Of a stretch of 11,442 bases of DNA, positions 5,915 through 11,442 are shown in pieces. The notes under the pieces are model-generated. The model did no database searches and was not told where the DNA came from. It saw only the letters and a program-made list of their open reading frames with translations. The stretch is from Oscillospiraceae bacterium. Its GTDB lineage: Bacteria; Bacillota; Clostridia; Oscillospirales; Ruminococcaceae. Made by a program: the position numbers and the translations under genes. The stretch's first letter is position 1, and each line of letters starts with the position of its first letter. The stretch lies in contig JAFUQL010000246.1 in assembly GCA_017472375.1 (NCBI GenBank), forward strand, positions 1-11,442, written 5' to 3'.

Positions 5915-6901
5915 ATGGAAAAACACACTCCGGCCCTGAGCATCATCATCCCGGTGTACAACGTGGAGGAGTATCTGCGCCAGTGCCTGGACAGCATCCT
6001 GGCGCAGGACTGCCCGGAGGGCTTTGAATATGAGGTGCTGCTGGCGGATGATGGCTCCACCGACTGCAGCGGTGTGATCTGTGATGAATACGCCGATGCC
6101 TATGGAAATGTGCGGGTGTTCCACCGGGAGAATGGGGGGCTTTCGGCTGCGCGGAACACTGGCATCGAGGCGGCGCAGGGCGAATATCTGCAGTTTGTGG
6201 ACAGCGACGACTGGCTGGAGCCGGGCGCTCTGCAGGCGATCGCCGCCTCGCTCAAAGGGGAGCCGGATGTTCTGTTCGTGAACGTGAACCGCTATCTGAA
6301 TGGCGAATGCACCGGAAAAAGCAACTATGAACCGTCGCTTCTTGCCGATGGCTATGAGGGCTTTGTGGATGGCTACATCCGCCGCTATGCACTGAACGGT
6401 CAGGCACAGTGTCTGATCGTGCGCCGTGCAGTGGTGGAGCAAACCGGGCTGCGTTTCCACGAGGGGATCCTGCATGAGGACATGGAGTGGACCCCGCTGG
6501 TCATCTGTGCGGCCCGCAGCGCCGCCGTTCTGCCGGAGCCGGTCTATGCCTATCGGCTTGCCCGGGCCGGCAGCATCATGGCCGGCCTAAATGAGAAGGC
6601 GATGGCCCGGCGGCAGCACAGCTGTGAGGAAGCCGCATTGGTCCTGGTGCGGGCGGCTGCACATCAGCAGACGCCCCGCAGCGACTGTCTCCTGCGGGCG
6701 GCCGGACTGGTACTGAGCCAGGCGCTGAAATACGCCGAAAAGCAGTCCGGCGGCGCACTGCGGGTGCTGGCGCAGACGGTCGGGAGCGACGAGCTTCTGA
6801 AGCAGGCTGCGGCCAATATGCCCCGCCGTATCCGGCTGTGTACCCGCCTGCTGGGGCTGGCCGGGGGCACCCGGCTGTACCGACGGGTCTGGGGTGACTG
6901 A
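5915..6901 (+). CDS. GT2-family (GT-A) glycosyltransferase
   Basis: This 328-residue inverting glycosyltransferase has a complete N-terminal GT-A domain: LSIIIPVYNVEEYL (8-21), the nucleotide-binding ADDGSTD (44-50), RENGGLSAARNTGI (71-84) and the metal-binding DSDDW (96-100). HEDMEW (187-192) is the ED-W element that supplies the catalytic base in this family. The C-terminal 110 residues are an extension of unknown role; no obvious membrane segment is seen, so the enzyme is probably peripheral. The ATG at 5915 has GAGAGGAG (5902-5909) 5 bases upstream. The 53-base gap before it is the second largest in the operon and holds an A-rich run but no clear promoter or terminator. It is one of the chain-extending or branching enzymes for the repeat unit. 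GT2 enzymes of this type use many UDP-sugars, so the donor is not predictable. Confidence 0.93.
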   Translation: MEKHTPALSIIIPVYNVEEYLRQCLDSILAQDCPEGFEYEVLLADDGSTDCSGVICDEYADAYGNVRVFHRENGGLSAARNTGIEAAQGEYLQFVDSDDWLEPGALQAIAASLKGEPDVLFVNVNRYLNGECTGKSNYEPSLLADGYEGFVDGYIRRYALNGQAQCLIVRRAVVEQTGLRFHEGILHEDMEWTPLVICAARSAAVLPEPVYAYRLARAGSIMAGLNEKAMARRQHSCEEAALVLVRAAAHQQTPRSDCLLRAAGLVLSQALKYAEKQSGGALRVLAQTVGSDELLKQAAANMPRRIRLCTRLLGLAGGTRLYRRVWGD

Positions 6902-6920
6902 ACAGGATAAACGATGGAAC

Positions 6921-6926
6921 GAGGTG
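6921..6926 (+). promoter_or_regulatory. Ribosome binding site favouring ATG 6932
   Basis: GAGGTG lies 5 bases before ATG 6932. A competing in-frame ATG at 6914 has AGGA (6904-6907) 6 bases in front, so the choice is not certain. The conserved protein start (a hydrophobic strand leading to the GGAVE loop) fits 6932, and GAGGTG is the better ribosome match. Confidence 0.5.
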
Positions 6927-6931
6927 CAGAG

Positions 6932-8128
6932 ATGGCATACCGTGTGTGTATGGTGGCAGTGGGCAAGCTCCCTGTCCCCGCCACGCTGGGCGGCGCAGTG
7001 GAAACACTGGCCCAGCACCTGCTGGAGCAGAACGAGAAGGATCCCCGGGTGGAGTTCACCGTGCTGACGGTGGACGAGCCTGCCGCCCGTGCACAGGCGG
7101 CACAGTTCCGGCATGCGAAGTTCGTGTGGTTCAAGCCGCACATTCTTTGGAATAAGGTTTGGTGGCGGGTGCGCACTCTGGGCTTGAAGCTGACCGGCGA
7201 GGAACGGGAACTTCCGTTTCCTTATCAGCGCATGGAGGCTGCCCGGTGGCTGAAGCAGCACCACCATGAATTCGACTATATTCTGGCGGAGAGCGAGCTG
7301 GAGATCCCGCACTGGGGCAGCGTACCGCCTGAAAAGGTGCTGTATCATTTGCACTGGGCAGGGAAGCCGACGGTATGGAGAGATCAGTCGTTTAAACATC
7401 TTCTGGCCATCAGTCGATATGTGGCGGACGGCTGGAAGCATGGGACTGGACGAAGCGAAAAAAGCATCTCGGTGCTCCCTAATTGCGTCACACTGGATTC
7501 GTTTCTCCAGCGAATGACGTCGGAAGAACGTTTGCAGATGCGGCAAACGCTTGGTCTTTCTGAAAAGGAGTTCGTTGTATTGTATTGCGGCCGTTTAGTG
7601 CCACAAAAAGGCGTGAAGGAACTGCTGCTGGCTGTCCAAAAATTGAAATTTGAAGCGACCTTGGTTGTAGTAGGTAGTACAAATTTTGGACTGAGATCAA
7701 CAAATGCGTATCAGCAGGAGCTCTATCAGATCGCGCAGCAGGGTCCGAACCGGGTGATTTTTACCGGGTTTGTTCCCAATAACGAACTTTGGCGTTATTA
7801 TGGGGCGGCGGATGTGATCGCGATGCCCAGTATTTGGCAGGAACCTGCCGGTTTGGTGGAAGTGGAAGCAATGGCCGCAGGCAAACCGGTCGTTGCGACC
7901 CGCTCCGGCGGTATCCCGGAGTATCTGAGCGAAGGATGCGGCATTTTGGTGCCGGTCAGCGATGATCTGCCTGATGATTTGGCCGAAGCGCTCCAGACCT
8001 TGCGTAGCGATCCGGGTCGCTGCCACGCCATGGCGCAAGCGGGCCCCCGGGCAGCGTCTGCATTCAGCCCCGAACGATATTACAAGAATTTTGTGGATAT
8101 TCTGGACGAACTGAACCGCCCGGAGTGA
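6932..8128 (+). CDS. GT4-family glycosyltransferase with a low-GC middle
   Basis: This 398-residue retaining GT-B glycosyltransferase (404 if the ATG at 6914 is used) opens YRVCMVAVGKLPVPATLGGAVE, with the GGAVE loop at 20-24. HWAGKPTVWRD (141-151) and AISRYVADGW (159-168) end the N-terminal half. The C-terminal half has LYCGRLVPQKGVKELLLAV (217-235), VVVGST (245-250), IFTGFVPNNELWRYYGAAD (276-294) and EX7E (E304, E312) followed by RSGGIPEYL (324-332). Length and motifs are complete. Base composition is uneven: the first 200 bases are very GC-rich (about 72% at 6961-7020), while 7381-7800 falls to about 48% by hand count with many TTG, ATT and AAA codons, and GC rises again from 7801. This fits an exchanged segment or a differently evolving interior. 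It precedes the flippase gene by 16 bases. Sugar specificity is unknown. Confidence 0.92.
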   Translation: MAYRVCMVAVGKLPVPATLGGAVETLAQHLLEQNEKDPRVEFTVLTVDEPAARAQAAQFRHAKFVWFKPHILWNKVWWRVRTLGLKLTGEERELPFPYQRMEAARWLKQHHHEFDYILAESELEIPHWGSVPPEKVLYHLHWAGKPTVWRDQSFKHLLAISRYVADGWKHGTGRSEKSISVLPNCVTLDSFLQRMTSEERLQMRQTLGLSEKEFVVLYCGRLVPQKGVKELLLAVQKLKFEATLVVVGSTNFGLRSTNAYQQELYQIAQQGPNRVIFTGFVPNNELWRYYGAADVIAMPSIWQEPAGLVEVEAMAAGKPVVATRSGGIPEYLSEGCGILVPVSDDLPDDLAEALQTLRSDPGRCHAMAQAGPRAASAFSPERYYKNFVDILDELNRPE

Positions 8129-8144
8129 GAAAGGTGAAACGACC

Positions 8145-9722
8145 TTGGAAAATTCCCGTACCAAAAATTCAGTGCTGGCCATTGTGACCGGCGTTGTCCA
8201 AAAGCTGGCCTCCATCTTCATCGCGTTCTTCTCCCAATGGGTGTTCATCCACTATCTGGGCATGGAGTATGTGAGCGTGGACGGCCTGTTCAGCAGTGTA
8301 CTGACCTTCCTCTCCCTCGCTGAGCTGGGGGTGGGTTCTGCCATCACGGTGTACCTGTACAAGCCGCTGGCAGATAAGGATCAGCGGGCGATCCACAGCT
8401 ACATGAACTTTTACAAGAAGTGCTACCGGATCATCGGCTGGGTCATTTTGGCCGTTGGCCTGTGTCTGGTGCCGGTGCTGGATCAGCTCATCAACTTCGA
8501 GGATGCACCGCCCATCAACCTGTATGCGGTGTATCTGCTGTTCCTGCTGAATTCGGTGTTCTCCTACTGGTTCTTTGCCTATAAGTCCAGCATCATCTCG
8601 GCTGATCAGAAGAGTTACCTGATCAACAACCTGAACACGGTGTTTACTGTGTCGGCAAGCATTGCAAAATGTGCGGTGGTGCTGTTCACCCGCAACTTTA
8701 TCCTTGCGCTGGTGGTGGAGCTTGGCATCGGCCTGTGCAAAAACCTGTACATCGCCCGCACGGCTGACCGCCTGTACCCCTTTTTGAAGGAGAAGCACGC
8801 GGATCCGTTGCCCAAAAGCGCGCTGGACCGGATGTTCCGGGACGTCCGCGCGATGTTTTTGAACAACCTGTCCTTCAAGCTGCTGTCGGCCACCGACAAC
8901 CTGGTCATCTCGCTGCTGCTGAGCACCATCCTCATCGGCTATGCGTCCACCTATACCAAGCTCATCAACCATGTGGTCATGGTCATCGCCATGCTGACGG
9001 TGTCCTTCGGTGCCAGCATTGGAAACCTGGTCACCAAAGAGTCCCGTGAAAAGCAGATGAGTGTGTTCCGGCAGCTGTATCTGGCCAACTTCTGGATCAG
9101 CTGTGTGGCGTCTGTGTGCTTGTTCCAGCTGATGACCCCCTTTGTGCAGCTCTTTTACGGCAACGATCCGGAGCTGCAGGCGGGTGTGCTGTCGTGGGAT
9201 CTGGTGGCCTGCCTGGTGCTGCATTTCTACTTCGGCACGGCGGCCAACATTCTGGATAACTTCAAGACTGCCATGGGACTGCTGCGGCAGGGCTGCTACC
9301 TGGCCATCTTTGGCGGTGTGCTGAACCTGGTGCTGGATTTCGTTCTTGCGCCGAAGCTGGGGCTGCTGGGCATTTACCTTGCCACCCTCATCGCCGAGGT
9401 GGGCACCACCTTCCTGCCCAAGGGTTGGTATGTGTATAAGGATGGTTTTGGTCTGTCGCCCTGGCCGTTTGTTGGCCGAATGCTGGCCCAGCTTGCGCTG
9501 ACGGTGGGCTGTGTTGCACTGAACTGGCTGTGCTGCAGCTGGGTCACCGAGACCACGCTGTTCACCTTCATCGCTCAGTGTGTCATCAGCGCAGTGGTGC
9601 CGAATGTGGTGCTGCTGGCGGTATACGGCCGGACAGAGGAATTCCGGGGCATCCTGCTGCGGCTGGAGCCGATCATCAACAGAACACCGCTGAAAGCACT
9701 GGTCAAACAAAGGAGAGGATAA
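8145..9722 (+). CDS. Wzx/MOP-superfamily polysaccharide flippase (TTG start)
   Basis: This 525-residue integral membrane protein has about 12 to 14 hydrophobic segments, for example near residues 10-36, 44-70, 94-112, 123-143, 166-190, 253-268, 274-292, 313-335, 352-370, 384-422, 441-465 and 472-494. Conserved features include the short charged N-terminus SRTKNSV before the first helix, and GGVLNLVLDFVLAPKLGLLG (390-409) leading into YLAT, the C-lobe signature of Wzx and related oligosaccharide flippases of the MOP/MATE superfamily. It should move the finished lipid-linked repeat unit from the inner to the outer face of the cytoplasmic membrane. The start is TTG at 8145, preceded by AAAGG (8130-8134) with 10 bases spacing; the protein reads as the normal family start from there and the nearby GTG at 8134 is out of frame. 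The flippase class predicts a Wzy-dependent pathway, but no polymerase is in the window. Confidence 0.9.
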   Translation: MENSRTKNSVLAIVTGVVQKLASIFIAFFSQWVFIHYLGMEYVSVDGLFSSVLTFLSLAELGVGSAITVYLYKPLADKDQRAIHSYMNFYKKCYRIIGWVILAVGLCLVPVLDQLINFEDAPPINLYAVYLLFLLNSVFSYWFFAYKSSIISADQKSYLINNLNTVFTVSASIAKCAVVLFTRNFILALVVELGIGLCKNLYIARTADRLYPFLKEKHADPLPKSALDRMFRDVRAMFLNNLSFKLLSATDNLVISLLLSTILIGYASTYTKLINHVVMVIAMLTVSFGASIGNLVTKESREKQMSVFRQLYLANFWISCVASVCLFQLMTPFVQLFYGNDPELQAGVLSWDLVACLVLHFYFGTAANILDNFKTAMGLLRQGCYLAIFGGVLNLVLDFVLAPKLGLLGIYLATLIAEVGTTFLPKGWYVYKDGFGLSPWPFVGRMLAQLALTVGCVALNWLCCSWVTETTLFTFIAQCVISAVVPNVVLLAVYGRTEEFRGILLRLEPIINRTPLKALVKQRRG

Positions 9723-9725
9723 GCC

Positions 9726-10730
9726 ATGAAGATCAAGCTGAAATATGTGGATTTCATGCGTGAACAGAATATGCGGGATGGCTTTGAGGAAATGATCCGG
9801 GCTGGCCTGGCCGATCTGGGCGAAGTGGAGTTTTGTGACGATCCGGATTACATCATTTGCAGTACCTTTGGGCGCGAATTCCTGCATTATGACTGCACCC
9901 GCATTTTTGTTTGCGGTGAAAATCTGCGGCCGGATTTTAACTTGTATGATTATGCAGCAGGCAGCGATTGGATGGATTATGAGGACAGGTTCCTTTCGTT
10001 CCAATGGTATTCCTTCCCCAAATGGAGAGAGTGGGCCAAGCTTGCCTTGGAAAAGCATACCTACCCACAGGAGGTTTATGAGAGCAAGGAGTGGTTTTGC
10101 AACTTTGTGGTATCCAATTATGGAGCCAACCCCATTCGTGAGGAGATGTTTCAGGCACTGAGCGCCTACAAACGGGTAGAGAGCGGCGGACGCAGCTGCA
10201 ACAACCAGCCGGATGGAAAGCCTGTGGCTGACAAGCTGGCGTTCCAGCAGCAATGCCGCTTCAGTCTTGCGTTTGAGAATGCCCGTACGGCTGGCTACTG
10301 CACGGAGAAGATCCTGGATGCGTTTGCAGCAGCGACCGTCCCTATTTACTGGGGCGACCCGAAGGTGAGCCGCCTGTACAATCCGGAAGCATTCATCGAC
10401 TGCGGCGACTGCCGAACGGTGCAGGAGATGGTGGAGAAGGTGCGCGTCGTGGAAGAAGATCGGGATCGATGGCTGTATATGCTGCGTCAGCCTGCGTTTA
10501 CCGATATGGAGAAAGCCCGGCGGGAGATCGAAGGAAATCCCTTCGGTGAATTTATGCACCACATCGTGGCGCAGGGCCCTGAGGCAAGCCGCCGCCGCAG
10601 CCCGGATTTCTGGAATGCAAAATATGAGGAGAATGCCCGGCAGGTTGCCCGCCTGCAGCAGCAGTTCTGGTGGAAATACTATGCAAAGGGCGAGCGGTTC
10701 CTGGTGCGAAAGGGGATCTGGAAGAAATGA
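9726..10730 (+). CDS. GT10-family (alpha-1,3/4-fucosyltransferase-like) glycosyltransferase
   Basis: This 334-residue protein carries the donor-site signature of GT10 fucosyltransferases: RFSLAFENA (178-186), then GYCTEKILDAFAAATVPIYW (190-209) and GDP. E184, N185, Y191, T193, E194 and K195 match the conserved FENS--Y-TEK positions. The match is close in style to bacterial (Helicobacter-type) alpha-1,3-fucosyltransferases, which use GDP-fucose to fucosylate N-acetylglucosamine or glucose. The N-terminal acceptor domain (about 1-125) is short and divergent, and the C-terminal end is basic and aromatic (QFWWKYYAKGERF), perhaps for membrane contact. There is no signal peptide, so it is cytoplasmic. 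The start has AGGAGAGG (9711-9718) located over the end of the flippase gene, 3 bases away, and the stop overlaps the next gene. GC falls to about 46% over 9841-10020. The family is clear; the exact sugar (fucose or another GDP-sugar) and linkage are inferred. Confidence 0.88.
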   Translation: MKIKLKYVDFMREQNMRDGFEEMIRAGLADLGEVEFCDDPDYIICSTFGREFLHYDCTRIFVCGENLRPDFNLYDYAAGSDWMDYEDRFLSFQWYSFPKWREWAKLALEKHTYPQEVYESKEWFCNFVVSNYGANPIREEMFQALSAYKRVESGGRSCNNQPDGKPVADKLAFQQQCRFSLAFENARTAGYCTEKILDAFAAATVPIYWGDPKVSRLYNPEAFIDCGDCRTVQEMVEKVRVVEEDRDRWLYMLRQPAFTDMEKARREIEGNPFGEFMHHIVAQGPEASRRRSPDFWNAKYEENARQVARLQQQFWWKYYAKGERFLVRKGIWKK

Positions 10731-11442
10731 AGTGCTACGACATCGTGATGCCCATTTTGAAGTGCGACTGGCCCGCCGCCCAGGTGAACCTGCCCTTTGT
10801 GTTCAAAAATCTGCCGGTGAAGCGGCTGGTGGTGCTCAGCGGGCCGGACATTCAGGAACTGCTGCCGGATGACGAGCGCATCGTCTTTGTGGACGAGAAC
10901 ACACTGGTGGAGGGCATGACCTTCGGAGCAGTGAAGCAGATCATTCGGGAGCGCTGCGGCACGGACCGGCGTACCGGCTGGTACTACCAGCAGTTCCTGA
11001 AGCTGGGCTATGCCCGGGTCTGCGAAGACGAACAGTACATCGTCTGGGATGCGGATATGGTGCCGGTGCGCCCCATCGGGTTTGAAAAAGAGGATGGAAC
11101 CCTGCTGTTTTGCTTGAAACAGGAGTATAACAAGCCCTATTTCGATACGCTCAAGACTCTGCTCGGTATTGAAAAGTGTGTGGAGGAGAGTTTTATTGCT
11201 GAAAACATGATCATGGACTGCGCCCTGATGCGGGAGATGCTGGCCGAGATCGAGGCAAACGATGCGGTGCAGGGTACAGCCTTCTGGGAAAAGTGCCTGT
11301 ACGCGGTGGAGCCCGCCGAGCTGCCCCGCTCTGGATTCAGCGAGTTCGAGACCTTCGGCTCCTGGGTGATGACCCACCACCCCGAGCGGTATGCCACCCG
11401 CCGGCTGAAGGCTCTGCGCAGCGGCAAAAACATCCTGGGGGA
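10727..11442 (+). CDS. DUF6492-type putative glycosyltransferase (3' end outside window)
   Basis: The reading frame opens with ATG 10727, whose last two bases form part of the TGA of the GT10 gene (ATGA overlap), so translation is probably coupled. It runs without a stop for 238 codons to the window edge, so the C-terminus is missing. Visible features are MKCYDIVMPILKCDW at the start, GWYYQQFLKLGYA (84-96), YIVWDADMVPVRPI (104-117) with a DXD-like D108-A-D110, and GFSEFETFGSWV (203-214). This order (YDIV, GWYYQQFLKL, WDAD-P-RP, SE-E-YG) is what I know from DUF6492 proteins, found in polysaccharide clusters and thought to be GT-A-like transferases. No activity has been assigned with confidence. 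A ninth transferase-like enzyme, counting the partial one upstream as separate, is inferred. The end of the gene and what follows cannot be seen. Confidence 0.82.
   Translation, partial: MKCYDIVMPILKCDWPAAQVNLPFVFKNLPVKRLVVLSGPDIQELLPDDERIVFVDENTLVEGMTFGAVKQIIRERCGTDRRTGWYYQQFLKLGYARVCEDEQYIVWDADMVPVRPIGFEKEDGTLLFCLKQEYNKPYFDTLKTLLGIEKCVEESFIAENMIMDCALMREMLAEIEANDAVQGTAFWEKCLYAVEPAELPRSGFSEFETFGSWVMTHHPERYATRRLKALRSGKNILG

Noticed and set aside
8169..10562. Antisense open frame of 797 codons on the minus strand
   Set aside because: It runs opposite the clearly coding flippase and GT10 genes. Its protein is rich in His, Gln and Val without recognisable domains, as expected from GC-rich codon bias on the other strand.

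Overview
The window is part of a surface-polysaccharide (capsule or exopolysaccharide) biosynthesis locus, entirely on the + strand. High GC, strong GCC/CTG/GAC codon preference, AGGAGG-type ribosome binding sites and protein styles typical of Clostridia suggest a gut Oscillospiraceae/Ruminococcaceae bacterium of the Faecalibacterium, Gemmiger or Subdoligranulum kind. This is an inference from style, not a database match.

Layout. Positions 1-89 are the last 28 codons of a membrane phosphoglycosyl transferase (PF02397 type), which normally loads the first sugar onto undecaprenyl phosphate. An 18-bp-stem terminator (107-152) closes that unit. A 330-base gene-free stretch follows and ends in a good sigma-A-type promoter (384-412, with a second overlapping -10 box) and a leader of about 65 bases. 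From 485 to the end of the window there is one apparent operon with gaps of 89, 28, 15, 22, 53, 30, 16 and 3 bases and a final 4-base overlap. Its order is: GT4 glycosyltransferase (485-1723), radical SAM protein with a C-terminal cysteine domain (1813-2829), GT4 (2858-3946), GT32-like transferase with an altered DXD motif (3962-4702), GT4 (4725-5861), GT2 (5915-6901), GT4 (6932-8128), Wzx/MOP-type flippase (8145-9722), GT10 fucosyltransferase-like enzyme (9726-10730), and a DUF6492-type putative transferase cut off by the window end (10727 onward).

How they work together (inference): the upstream phosphoglycosyl transferase starts the lipid-linked unit, up to eight transferases extend and branch it on the cytoplasmic side, and the flippase moves it across the membrane. 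The polymerase (Wzy), chain-length control, attachment genes and nucleotide-sugar synthesis genes are not in this window and presumably lie outside it. The least expected members are the radical SAM enzyme, the GT32-like enzyme in which the first Asp of the DXD motif is Cys, and the GT10 enzyme, which points to a fucose-like (possibly Lewis-like) decoration. Three patches of lower GC inside glycosyltransferase genes suggest a mosaic locus built by recombination. I saw no tRNA, rRNA, insertion sequence or CRISPR array.
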